Below, piece after piece: positions 44,052 to 54,900 of a stretch of DNA of 64,000 nt. Under the pieces are notes generated by a model, which saw only the letters and a program-made list of their open reading frames with translations, was not told the origin of the DNA and did not search any database. The translations under genes were made by a program, and so were the position numbers. Each line of letters starts with the position of its first letter. Positions within the stretch are counted from its first letter, which is position 1. Source of the stretch: Podospora pseudocomata (Eukaryota > Ascomycota > Sordariomycetes > Sordariales > Podosporaceae); NCBI RefSeq assembly GCF_035222375.1, contig NC_085889.1, positions 1,240,001 to 1,304,000 on the forward strand. Direction: 5' to 3'.

Positions 44052-46280
44052 ATGGCCCAAGAGAAAATGGCTCCCCAACACGCCCTCCGTGCAGGTTCCA
44101 CGCCTGCTCCCGGTAGCCTTGATCGGGATGAGGCATCTGACCTGGCGAATCGGCTTGTGACAGCGGTTGAGGCACTCATCACTCCAAAGATGGCATCAAG
44201 CGCCTCGAAGAAGAAAGCTCCAAGCAACGGACAGCCCCGACCTGAACGCGGATCGAAACTAGGATACAAGCCTGTGGATGAAGTGTAAGTACCAACGTAA
44301 TAACTACAAACTGAAGGCTTACCGCGTGGTAGTTGAGACGATAAAGCGGGTAAGTATAAGATTACCTAATCATTAGACTTGGAATCTAGCGAACTCGACT
44401 AATACGTCATTGTTGTCCGGGACAGAGTCGGTAAGTTTCTCCCATGCTTTTCTATAGCTACTAACCAGCATTCCAGAGAGGAACACCCTGGAAATAACCT
44501 CTTTTATCGACATCAAGTCCCCATTCCTACGAGATATCCTGCGTGATTTCAGAGATATGCGCTGTGTCTCCCTGGCTGATGCTACCCCTTCGGTATGGCT
44601 TACATTCATACTTTGGAACTTTGGTTCTAACTCAGACAGGTTGAACGTCACATTCTCTTCCATATCCGTGAGGAGCTGGAGTCGCGCTACAAACATCTCG
44701 CAGACAATCCCCAGGCCACTGAAGCCCATAGGGTCTTGCTGGAATACGTCAAGACCACCTACGGCCCGATCCAGCAGCACCTTGACGAGCTTCTCGAGAA
44801 AGTAGATTACGTATGACCTGCTGTGGGCCCTTTTCCGACCGAACACAGAGGCTTATGCTACCTGCCGTGGCACTGGTGCACCGAGATGCGTCATTTACAA
44901 TCACTGCGAGGAGATGAAGAGACGAGCCGGTTCGAGATATCTCCACGTTAGTACCCGTTTCCTGAACAGTGATGGAAGGATACTTGGGGAAACCACCGTG
45001 TGTATCGAAACTGACATCTTCCGGGGGGCTAAGCGGATCGAGCTTCTCTCGGTATATCCTCTCGAGTACCACCCCGAACCAGACACAACCAGGAGACAGC
45101 TTATTGAATGCGGCCGCGAGTACGTCTCCTTGATGGGTATTCATCATCGGCAGTATGACGGCACGGTATTCTACATTGATGATGAAGGTGAAATCGTCCG
45201 TTGGTATATTTAGGGTAGGATCATGGTGGATGCCATCTGTTTCCAGGAGAACAAACCCAACTATCCCTGTCCGCGAGTTTAAAAAGTGCGACCTAAGTAC
45301 TCGTTTTGAGGCAGGGTGCCATGATCAAGCTTGAAAACCTTGATCCAGATCCAGCTGACGGAGATGAGTCTCTCATCTGCGCTCCAACTGTCTTAGATTT
45401 TTACTTAAGGACCAAGATATTCCGTTCGTTCCCCTTCCCAAGGTGATGGAAATCTGCTAATATGTCGCAGTTGATCTCGCCGTCACTAACATTAGCAGTG
45501 TTGAGTGGAGCGAAGCTTACTTTGATAACGTGAAGATCCCCGAGGCGCAAAAGCTGCCGATTCGGGCTCTGGCGGAGACATACCAGAAACGGGCGCCTGA
45601 GGACGGCTTTAAGGATTTCGTACAAGGGGAAGGCCGCGGAATCAACTTCCTACTTCAGTTTGTAGTCTTAACCCTCTTGGAAGAGCTATTTCTAATAAGT
45701 AACAATAGTGGACCTCCAGGTGTTGCGAAGACACTGACCGCAGAGGTGTTGGCAGAGTCCTCTCGAATTCCATTCTATATTGTAAGTATCTCCGTATATT
45801 CCGATTTCTCGCTGACCCAGATAGGTCCCTGCTGGGCAGATAGGGGTAAAGCCCACCAAGGTGGAACCAATCCTGAGAAAAGTCTTCAAGATCGCAAGCC
45901 GCTGGAGAGTACTACTGCTCCTCGATAAAGCGGATGTGTTCTTGAGTCAACGTTCGGATAATCCTCAGATTAACGCCCTGATCTCTGTGTTCTTGCGCGA
46001 GCTGGAACAATACGATGGTATTCTGTTTCTCACCATAAACCGATTGCACGTATTCGACGAAGCGGTATTTAGTAGGGTGAACCTTGCCTTGAACTACGAA
46101 GTATTGGAAGGAGGCCCCATCCCCCTATCACCGACCAGCTTTAGGTCAGATGTAGATAAGAAACCCTGTCTTCGTCGCTTAGTCCGTCGCCGAGCACGAG
46201 GGAACGGTGGTCAACGAGAGCCACCTGAAGACGTCTATTACTGGGAAGAGGAAATTTCTAAACCGATTTTTAGGGCGTAG
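44052..46280 (+). pseudogene. Fungal AAA+ ATPase (DUF7025-type N-domain) relic
   Basis: The start at 44052 (MAQEKMAPQHALRAGS) reads to DEV, followed by several well-formed intron signals (GTAAGTACC at about 44,286; CTACTAACCAG-like branch at about 44,460). Fragments follow in order: SFIDIKSPFLRDILRDFRDM; ELESRYKHL; HLDELLEKVDYVTYDLLWALF; RYLHVSTRFLNSDGR; YVSLMGIHHRQYDGTVFYID with a stop; KIPEAQKLPIRALAETY; the P-loop GPPGVAKTLTAEVLAESS (normally GVGKT); Walker B LLLLDKADVFL (normally DEAD); and FLRELEQYDGILFLTINRL. Stops and altered ATPase residues show it is dead. Intact relatives are about 600-700 aa proteins, multicopy in filamentous ascomycetes and of unknown function. Confidence 0.75.
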
Positions 46281-47252
46281 GCGCTATCGAGAATCGAAAT
46301 TGTTATTTGTGAATGGGTACGCTGGGGAGAGGGTTTGGAACAGGGGCTAGGGCACCAGATTGCGGACTACTTTCTTATAAAGGAATGAACGTTTAATATT
46401 GTGTTGACGGGCTAACGTGGTGGTGACTTGAAAGGCCGCCAGCACCGCTTGAACAGATGTAATAGCCTTGCCCGGTGCCGCCGTTCTTGCGACCTGGGCT
46501 GTCTTCACGGCGGCGACTGCATGGGCGTCAGGTGCACCACGGGTGATGACTGCGAAGAGGTGTGGAGATTGCTACGGTGACGAGAGAGGGTGGCAAGTGT
46601 AGGCTCGCGAATTTAAAGCGTCTGGGGAAGCCTGTGACACTAGAACTTCTCCAGCAAGCCGCAGTACCAGTGTCTCTAGTGTCTCCGGGATCAAGAATAC
46701 TTCTAGAAAGAATTGCGGCAGCAGGTACGGGGAGGTGATGGTGGGGTTTGCGGATGGGTCGACGGCGTGAACAGAAGGGGTGGTCAGTGGGCTCGAGTGG
46801 TAGTTTGAGGCGCCGGGGGGGGGGACGGTGGTGTCGGCGGCCTGAGAACACACTGAAGTGCGGTTGTTTGGTGGGCAAGGGTTTTGGTTTCTTTTACCCA
46901 GTCACTCGCTTCCCGTCGATTACCCTCCTTTTCGTTCGTTTACCGTAGCCACTCGAATTTTCGGTACATTTTTGGCGTCCGTCGAGGCAACGTGCCCACA
47001 ACGCCTTCTCCTTGGGCTTCGATACTTGAACTCCGTGAGCGGCCCGGCACAGGAAGCGTGGTTCGCCTGGCCCAGGATCTCCAGGAAGGAAAACAACTGG
47101 GAGTTCTCACGGCAAGATGTCCTGAGAATCTCCAAGACAACTGGCCGGCAAGACTTGTCGTATGTCAACGTTGCCCCGTAGTGCTTCCACTTGTTGACGT
47201 ATGGAGTGAAGTATCCATGTTGGTGATTGCACTCGTTAGCGCCAAGATATGA
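46281..47252. other. Intergenic region, no supported gene
   Basis: Open frames of up to 141 codons occur on both strands across 46,530-47,345 but overlap one another and carry no recognisable motif. Confidence 0.35.
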
Positions 47253-47290
47253 ACCCACTACGGACGCAGCAGGCTGCGTCCGTAGTGGGT
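47253..47290. repeat. Perfect 18-bp palindromic hairpin
   Basis: ACCCACTACGGACGCAGC (47,253-47,270), a 2-nt spacer AG, then its exact reverse complement (47,273-47,290). It lies between two sequences of different character and may mark an insertion end or a transcription hairpin. Confidence 0.9.
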
Positions 47291-47419
47291 CCAGTTCGCT
47301 GGCCCTATTGGCCAGCAATGACTTACCGCAGAGCCGCAACAACAACGCTGACGACCTCGCTGTTGATCAGCCGTTCTCCAACGCTCTTGTTTCCTTTATC
47401 CGCTAGGGCTTGCCAAGTG

Positions 47420-48345
47420 GATCAAATATAGGCTGACTTACAGCGCCTCAAAGAGGAGATCAAGAAACTTAAATCCATGATTACCTCTTGGGTCAATACC
47501 TTGCAAACTCACCAAGATGGTCGACGGCGTCTCCACACAACACGACGAGCCATAGGACGGCCGCAACTTGCGGTGTCTAGCACGGAGAGTGTGGCGCGCT
47601 CTTTACTCGACGCTTGTTCTCAGTTTGAAGGGCTCTTGGAAGAACTCAGCCAGAGGATTGAGGATGCACTGTCTAGTGCCAATACACCCCCCAGCGGCGA
47701 TACTCCTGCCTACAATCCCGCCGACCCCCCATCTAACCACCAGGAATGCCTCTTCGAGTGCCGAGTCTTTTCCCACTAGCAGTACGCTGCCTAATACCAA
47801 ATCGCCTCCTATCAACATTGTCGCTCGAACACCACTCCCATCCACACCTGCTTAACGTTCTAGCGGTCGTGATGGTCTTCCCGACGCTCCCCCCGTCGCT
47901 CGTCCCGATACTCCTCGACCCAATGCCCCTCCCACTCTACCTCTCGACACTCGTCCTGCTCCTTCTGACGCTCAGCTTACTCCTCCCCTCCCCGGCGGCC
48001 ACCCCGATGCTCCTCCCGACACTTTTCTTGCTCCTCCTAACGATCGTCCTACTCTACCCGACGCTCCTCCCGGCGGTCCTCCCGATACTCCTCTCGACGA
48101 TATATCGAAGCCGATTTTCACGCTTAAGCTCTCGGACTTAGGGAAAGCTTTAATTCCGAAGCTATAGACCTTTATCCGAGATAGTAACTTTATTAGTAAA
48201 TTATCGGTCGAAGATATCGGGCTTATACTTACGGCGCTTATAGATACTATTCGGCCTCTTAAAAAAGCTATGTTTCGGTATATAATTTGGTGTAATATAT
48301 TAATGAAATATAGATATTTAGTAGCTTTCCAGTAACACGGTAAAG
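47420..48345 (+). pseudogene. Degraded ORF of unknown type, possibly a retroelement gag
   Basis: A frame near 47,430-47,779 encodes a coiled-coil (QRLKEEIKKLKSMITSW) and helical segments (LLDACSQFEGLLEELSQ), then a Ser/Pro-rich stretch that switches frame. From 47,865 to 48,110 one frame gives repeated Asp-Ala-Pro-Pro units (PDAPP). It then continues with TLKLSDLGKALIPKL, a TAG, RDSNFISKLSVEDIGLILT and RPLKKAMFRYIIW as composition turns AT-rich. The order coiled coil, proline repeats, helical domain and the decay toward AT suggest a worn transposon gene. No defining motif was found. Confidence 0.3.
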
Positions 48346-48598
48346 GAATTATAACTCCCTGACATTATTAATTTTATAAAACCTTTTAGGGATATGAAAT
48401 AATACTTCGAAATCTGACACCGACGGACTGGTGGATACTGGGAGCCACGTGGGGTATGTGAGACTCAGGGAGCGAGAGCAAATAGTCAAAGATTTACCCC
48501 GTTCAAAAGCCTTGATTTGCAGGCACAGTTAGAATTTCCTCTCTTTTCTTCTTTAGCTCACAATTAAATCAATTGGTATAATATAACTGTTGTCTTAT
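48346..48598. other. AT-rich remnant, similar to 8.9 kb
   Basis: No gene. Bases 48,505-48,598 resemble about 8,920-9,020 (CTCTTTTCTTCTT, AATCAATTGGT, ATAACTGTTG). Probably an old retroelement fragment. Confidence 0.4.
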
Positions 48599-48830
48599 TG
48601 TGACGAACCCCTATCCAGAACTTCTGAAAAGGATACTAGTCGAAGGCGCTTCTAAATAATTCTGGTTCGGTGCAGCTAAACAGTGCACAACAAGATGTCT
48701 CAATGTAAACACAAGATACCGTGAATACAAGCGTGAATTGCATATTGCGGAGCTATCTACGAGCTATCTAGTTCCTCCGTATATATAGACTTGTGATTCT
48801 CCCCGATCATGGTGATCATTCCGTGTCACA
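48599..48830 (+). mobile_element. Old LTR-like remnant, family 2, copy 1
   Basis: Begins TGTGACGAACCCC and ends CGTGTCACA, so it has TG...CA ends with short inverted termini (TGTGAC/GTCACA), 232 bp. No matching target duplication is visible. Much of it recurs inverted at 56,716-56,936. Confidence 0.5.
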
Positions 48831-48944
48831 GTTAACCCAACGGCAGGTCGCGCAGTATGTGGGGCGCAGGACGTCCCCAGCCAATCATTAGGAAAGTCAG
48901 GAGACAGCCAATAGGGGCCGGCCAGAAGTGCTATGGCGTCAAGA

Positions 48945-49046
48945 CCCACGAGCACTCTGCAGGATGCAAGATGCTCGGGATGATCGAAGGCATAGCACGA
49001 CGAGCACTTTGCAGGATGCAATGTGCTAGGAGTGATCGGGGCCATA
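48945..49046 (+). repeat. Two imperfect tandem copies of a roughly 49-bp unit
   Basis: GAGCACTCTGCAGGATGCAA... and GAGCACTTTGCAGGATGCAA... follow each other, each ending GGCATAGCA or GGCCATAGCA. The second copy ends at the retroelement insertion site. Confidence 0.65.
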
Positions 49047-49051
49047 GCAGG
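49047..49051 (+). repeat. Target-site duplication, left copy (GCAGG)
   Basis: GCAGG directly precedes the 5' LTR and recurs directly after the 3' LTR at 56,711-56,715. Confidence 0.9.
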
Positions 49052-49558
49052 TGTTACGTCCCAAGCGTAATACTCCTGTACAGGAACCACTGGGTGGTAC
49101 CCGAGGTGCTGGGCACCTCAGCCAATCATTGGGCCAGGGATGGAAAGACCCATAAGCCCCCATACGACCAATCAGGAGGTGCTCAGTCTGATCAGTGGCC
49201 AAGACCACTGAGCACACTGAGCACATTGATCATGAAAGGTTGCTCAGTCTGATCAGTGGCCAAGACCACTGAGCACACTGAGCAAGGTACAAAGATACTT
49301 CAGAAATATATGTAGACAGCTTGACATAAATAGGGGGGAGCGCCGGGCGCTCCCCGTATCGAGGAATCTGATTCCTCATGCAAGCAATTCAAGTTCATTT
49401 GTCTACAATCTACTTTCAGTAGCTCTTTGTTAGAACAACCTGTTGTTGACAGTGAACCCGTGTCTGAGACGCTTGCCACAACCTTCGATTATCCTGTCAT
49501 ATTCACCTCTGGCGTACTGCCTTGCAGTCTGTATCCATTTCTGGTGCAGGTTGTAACA
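49052..49558 (+). repeat. 5' LTR
   Basis: TGTTACG...TGTAACA, 507 bp. It contains two copies of a 44-bp unit (49,180-49,223 and 49,241-49,284), a TATA-like CATAAATAG at 49,325-49,333, a 10-bp-arm palindrome GGGGAGCGCC-G-GGCGCTCCCC (49,335-49,355) and a small hairpin GAGGAAT-CTG-ATTCCTC (49,361-49,377) just where transcription is expected to start. Confidence 0.97.
49376..49387 (+). promoter_or_regulatory. Putative self-primer sequence at the transcript 5' end
   Basis: TCATGCAAGCAA lies about 45 nt after the TATA-like box and is the exact reverse complement of the primer site at 49,561-49,572. In Tf1-type elements the first nucleotides of the RNA fold back and prime minus-strand synthesis. Here the match is 12 of 12. 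Confidence 0.7.
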
Positions 49559-49560
49559 CG

Positions 49561-49572
49561 TTGCTTGCATGA
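49561..49572 (+). other. Primer-binding site (self-complementary type)
   Basis: TTGCTTGCATGA begins 2 nt after the 5' LTR, where a primer site belongs. It lacks the TGG that matches the CCA end of a tRNA, and it pairs perfectly with 49,376-49,387 inside the LTR. Confidence 0.75.
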
Positions 49573-49616
49573 CCAAGATCGAACGTTGTGCTCAGACATA
49601 ACGAACACCAATCGCC

Positions 49617-51920
49617 ATGGCTTCCGCTGCCCCCAATCCCTCCGTTGGACATGACCGTCTCACTGGAGACGATGACGTCTCTCTTGGAGATGCCCCCGCC
49701 GTCGAAAAGACAACCCCTCCCGCTGAGAATGACAACGCCGCTTCCGACGAAGAAGATTATGACTTCAATGATGTCGCAAACAAACTCGACGCCCTCGCCA
49801 AGAAACTTCTCAGCATGGAGACGGCCATCAAGAGCAAAAATGATCTCCAGGATCTCAAGGATGAGGTCAAGCGCCTGCAAACCACCGTCCGAAGTACGAC
49901 GCGCGACAATACCCCCAAGATAGCCGCCAAGGTCGGCAAGCCTCCCGTCTTCACCGGAAGTAAACAGGAGCTCCCGCCCTGGTTGTCACATGTCAGGACC
50001 AACCTACGTCTGTACGGCATCACCGACCCCGAGTCACAACTCCTATATGCCGCCAGTTTCCTTGGAGGAGACCCCAAGCAGTGGTTTGATGGGATCCTCA
50101 GGAACTACTTCGAGTACGCGGAGGATGAACGCGAACCCCTCACACAGAAACTCTTCGGTATGGGATTGGTCAAGTTCGAGGAAGAAATCAAGAAGATGTA
50201 CGGCGAACCCGATGAGGAAAAGGCAGCCGAGGATCGTCTCGAACGACTTGTGCAGACTGCCTCAGCCTCGACGTACGCGACACTCTTTCGCCGAGACGCA
50301 TTCAGGGTCAACTGGGCCGATGCCGCTCTGAAGAACAAATTTTACAGAGGCTTGAAGCCCAAGGTCAAGGACGAACTCATCAAGGAAGACCGACACGCAC
50401 TTACCCTCGACGAATACATCAACAAAGCCATTGTCATCGACAACCGACTCTATGAGCGATCCATGGAAGACAAAGGAGTCTATCGCAACCCTCAGGTTCC
50501 CAAGGCCAACATCAAAAAGAAGTACGAACACAAGAGCACTTCATGGGGAACACACTCAGGACCCATGGACATCGGAGCAGCACAGCACGGTAGAGGCCAA
50601 CAACGAAAGTACGGCGACAAACCCAAGGATAAGTCCAAGGTCAAATGCTTCAATTGTGACAAGATGGGACACTTTGCACGAGAATGTCGTTCACCGAAGA
50701 AATTCAAACCGGTACCTGAAGCCAAATCAGTTCAGTTCGCGGACACCGACCGCGTCGTCAGGATGATACATCGCGAAGACGACGACCCCCTCCACCGGCC
50801 GATGATGGACGCCGCGATGGGAAACCTCATGTCGCACATGCCCACGGGAACGACTCAAGAACAACTCGCCGACATGATGGATCACGCCCTAACCCCGCTC
50901 AAAAGCCCAGTTTTGAGAGAACTTCCACGACCAACGATCAAAAACGAAAACTCATTAGCAAGAAGCGATTGTCCGTTGGATGGAGCCGAGTGGGTAAGAA
51001 GATGTGAGAGAACCGCAGAAACCGGAGTCTCCACCGACGACGACTATACAGAGTCAGAACCAGAACCAGAGGATGAACCCATCACCCTTTGGGACATGAG
51101 CAACAATGCAGACTGGTGGGTGACAGCCAAGGACTGGAACGAGCGTTTCGAGAGACCAGGACGACCAGTGGTCTACGGGGAAGACACCCCCACCGAGCAC
51201 ACCAAGGCAGAACCTCACCCAGACGACGTACCTCTTGCTATACCCTGCCACGAACTACACGACTCAGTTGCATGGTTTGACTGCATTTACGACTACTGCA
51301 GAGTCCATTATCGATTCAAGGTTTACCACGAGGTATTCCCTTCCAGACGAGATAACGACCCCATCTTGCAAGTACACAAGGCAGGATCGGAGGAGGATTG
51401 GAATTATACCACAACAACGGAAGGAAAATACACACTTGTTGTGGAAAACATGGTCCCCACAGGATGTTGGGACAAGGATGCTTTGGATCTCGAGGACTGT
51501 GAACACGTTTGGTGCGCCCGTCACCGCCGCGCAAAGGCAAGAGACTGGCACCGACAGAAGAGCCAAGCAAGGGTCAGGAAGAAGGCCAACAAGAAAGTCA
51601 CTCGGTCAAAGGGGTACCCAGGAAGAGACCTCCCATATGATGCCTATGGAGAATACGGAACATTGGAAGAACTCGCCAACGAGTATTTGGGACCCGATTT
51701 CCGCAGACGACTAGAACAACAGTACCTCGAGCGACACGAGATGTTCTATTACACCACTAGAGAATCAGGACTGGAGTCAGACGCCGTGAAGTTGGCAAGC
51801 GACTACCACTTACGACAGAAAGCGTGGGAAAGACAATGTTCGGGACCATCCGATTTTACCAGAGTCCCACGTACGGGGAACGGCCAACGGGCCTCCCCAG
51901 GCCCCAGTGGAACAAACTAA
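49617..51920 (+). CDS. Retrotransposon Gag polyprotein
   Basis: 767 aa in one intact frame. The acidic N-terminus is followed by a coiled coil (about residues 53-90, VANKLDALAKKLLSMETA). The capsid-like Retrotrans_gag region carries PPVFTGSKQELPPWL, LYAASFLGGDPKQWFDG and FYRGLKPKVKDELIKEDR. The CCHC knuckle is CFNCDKMGHFAREC (about residues 344-357). A long acidic C-terminal extension of about 400 residues contains clustered His/Cys (DLEDCEHVWCARHRRAKARDWH). It assembles the particle and binds the element RNA. The last 97 nt overlap the start of pol, which is in the -1 frame, suggesting expression of pol by -1 frameshifting, though I find no canonical slippery heptamer. Confidence 0.95.
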   Translation: MASAAPNPSVGHDRLTGDDDVSLGDAPAVEKTTPPAENDNAASDEEDYDFNDVANKLDALAKKLLSMETAIKSKNDLQDLKDEVKRLQTTVRSTTRDNTPKIAAKVGKPPVFTGSKQELPPWLSHVRTNLRLYGITDPESQLLYAASFLGGDPKQWFDGILRNYFEYAEDEREPLTQKLFGMGLVKFEEEIKKMYGEPDEEKAAEDRLERLVQTASASTYATLFRRDAFRVNWADAALKNKFYRGLKPKVKDELIKEDRHALTLDEYINKAIVIDNRLYERSMEDKGVYRNPQVPKANIKKKYEHKSTSWGTHSGPMDIGAAQHGRGQQRKYGDKPKDKSKVKCFNCDKMGHFARECRSPKKFKPVPEAKSVQFADTDRVVRMIHREDDDPLHRPMMDAAMGNLMSHMPTGTTQEQLADMMDHALTPLKSPVLRELPRPTIKNENSLARSDCPLDGAEWVRRCERTAETGVSTDDDYTESEPEPEDEPITLWDMSNNADWWVTAKDWNERFERPGRPVVYGEDTPTEHTKAEPHPDDVPLAIPCHELHDSVAWFDCIYDYCRVHYRFKVYHEVFPSRRDNDPILQVHKAGSEEDWNYTTTTEGKYTLVVENMVPTGCWDKDALDLEDCEHVWCARHRRAKARDWHRQKSQARVRKKANKKVTRSKGYPGRDLPYDAYGEYGTLEELANEYLGPDFRRRLEQQYLERHEMFYYTTRESGLESDAVKLASDYHLRQKAWERQCSGPSDFTRVPRTGNGQRASPGPSGTN

Positions 51921-54900
51921 TTCCACGACGACGGATCACAACTCGCATCAGGAGGCCGCGAGCCGGATCCAAGAAAAGACCTCCATGGTGGCACTACGAG
52001 ACAGTTGCCGGAGCCACAGTGTTAGGAAACCAAAGTGCCCTGACAGTAGTAGTTCGATGGACAAACTCCAAAGGAAAGGAGTATCGAGCAGTTGCAGTGA
52101 TCGACTCAGGGAGTTCGATCAACATCGTCAACCCCTCGTTCGTGAACAAGACGAGGATGCCGTGGGTCATGAAGAAAACACCATACAGAATGAGGACCTA
52201 CGAAGGGCAAACGGCCAGTTATGATGGAGGAATCAGTTCACGGGAAACGACACTCTTGATCACGGTGGACGACGACCCGCAGGAAGTGGACTTCGATATC
52301 CTGCCAACCGGACCCAAGTGTGACATGATCTTGGGACATCCGTGGTTGAAGAAGTACAACCCGGACATAGACTGGGAGAATGGCCATCTCAACTCCAGGC
52401 TTGACACCAGACGGGTGAACAGAGCTGAACTGGATAGAGCTCCCAGGTGCCCAGAGGGACAAGAGAGCCCCTGCGAGCATACGAGACATACGAGCCACGA
52501 CGAGCCGATGTCAACTGACAGAGGAAGTACCAAGGAAGGACCCTCGCACACCAGAGAACCAGAAGGTTGGGTGATGTATGTCAGACCAGAGAAGCTAGAG
52601 GAAGACCCGAGTGACGACTCGAGGCACAAGCCTCCCAAGGAAAAGGAGGACCTCAGCAACATTCCGAAAGAATACCACAGTTTTACAGTCTTCAGACACA
52701 AGATGAAGGACGAGCTCCCCAAGAGAACCTCTTTCGACCACGAGATCCGATTGAAGGAAGGAGCAAAGTTACGATACCACAAAGCATATCACCTAGGTCC
52801 ACGACAGGACAAAGCCTTACAAGAGTACATCAAGGAGAACCTACCAAAGGGGTTTTATCAGAGAATCACAAAGCGAAGCAGCTTACCCCATTTTATTCGT
52901 GCCTAAGAAAGGAACGACAGATTTAAGGCTTGTGGTCGATTATCGACAACTCAACGAGGAAACGATCAAGAATAGGTATCCGCTGCCGCTTATCAGGAGA
53001 TGAAGGACCGACTGGCAGGCGCCCAATGGTTCAGTCGACTGGATCTTCCGATGGCCTTTGGCCACATCCGGATTAAGGAAGGGGATGAATGGAAAACAGC
53101 TTTCAGGACTCGCTACGGACACTTTGAGTACCAAGTCATGCCATTTGGACTCACTAACGCCCCTGCGACATTCCAAAGCATGATTGACCACACCCTGCGC
53201 CCATATCTGGATCGATTCGCCTTTGTATACCTAGACGACATCTTGATCTATTCGAAGACCCTCAAAGAACACAGACAGCACGTACGACAGATCTTACAAA
53301 CACTGCAGGATGCAGGACTCTCGGTGAACCCACGAAAAAGCGAATTCCACGTGCAGAAGACAGTCTTTTGGGATTCGAAATTACACCAGGAGAGATCCGC
53401 ATGGAACCAGCTAAGATCACGGCAGTCCGGGACTGGCCGACACCAACAAACCAGAAGGAAGTTAGGATGTTCATTGGATTCATCAACTTCTACAGATCAT
53501 TCATCAAAGGATTTGGGAAAATTGCAAAACCGTTGCACGAGTTGACCGGCGAAGGAACACCATTTAAGTGGAAACAACAACAACAAGACGCCTTCGACCA
53601 ACTCAAGGACGCTATCAGCAGCGAACCCGTACTACGAATGCCAGACTTCAGCAGACCATTCTATGTCGAGACCGATGCGTCAGACTTTGCTATTGGAGCA
53701 GAGCTCTATCAATACTTTAACGACGGCCGACACCCGGTAGGATTTGTCTCAAAAAGATTTCTGGACCAGCACTCAACTACCCAATCCACGACAAGGAACT
53801 CATGGCCATCATCGAGGCATTTGACGAATGGAGACCATATCTCAGTGGGACTGAGGAACCAGTGGATGTATTCACAGACCACCGGAATTTGAAGTACTTC
53901 GTCACGAAGGAACTAAGTCCAAGACAAGTACGATGGGCAGAATTCCTTGCCCCTTCAACTTCCGCATCCACTATGTCAAAGGAAAAGAGAACGCTAGAGC
54001 AGACGCGCTCAGCAGAAGACCAGACCACAAGGGTAACGAAAAGATCGACGCAGCCCCCCTCTTTAAAGAAAAAGACGGAACACTGGAACACGCCATCCAG
54101 ATTTGGGAAGACTGCGCAAGGACTTATCACACCGAGTGGGAAGATTACGAGTTCCAAGCCAAACGACAAGACGTCGATGAGGATGAGATACAGGAACTAG
54201 GTCTACGGGCCGGGCCCGACGACAACGACCCAGTATGGTACAACGACAAGGCCTACGTACCAGCAGACAAGAGACGAGCGTGTGTCACGAAACTCCACAG
54301 CGACAAACTCGGAGGACACCCAGGTATCAGAAAAACGCTCGAACGCGTACAACAGCACTACGCATTTCCAGGAATGAAAAGGATCGTGGAAGAAGCGGTA
54401 AGAGAATGTGAGATATGTATCAAGAGCAAAGCAGCAAGACACAAACCCTACGGACTTCTCGAACCCCTTCCCACAGCAGAACGAGCGTGGGGATCCATCT
54501 CCATGGACTTCATCACCAAACTCCCCAGCTCAACGGTACCAGATGGAACCAACACCAAGTACGACGCCATCTGGGTAGTGGTTGACAGACTCACCAAGTG
54601 GGCATACTTCATTCCTTTCAGAGAAACCACTACGGCAGAACAGCTCGCCTACCTATTCGAACGGAACATCGTGAGCCAACATGGACTGCCAGATGACATC
54701 ACTTCGGACAGAGACAAACTCTTCACCTCTAAGTTTTGGCAAGCCCTGATGAAACGACTAGACGTCAAGTCAAAACTCTCGACAGCGTTCCACCCCCAGA
54801 CAGATGGACAGACCGAACGACTCAACCAAGTCATTGAACAATACCTTCGGTGCTACATCAACTTCGAACAGGACAACTGGGTTGACCTGTTACCAACCGC

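Noticed and set aside
46528-47345. Overlapping frames of 116-141 codons on both strands
   Set aside because: Mutually exclusive frames with no recognisable domains, and Pro/Arg-rich composition expected from GC-rich non-coding DNA.
51824-51920. Programmed -1 slippery heptamer in the gag-pol overlap
   Set aside because: The overlap and frame fit -1 shifting, but no X-XXY-YYZ heptamer in the gag frame was found.
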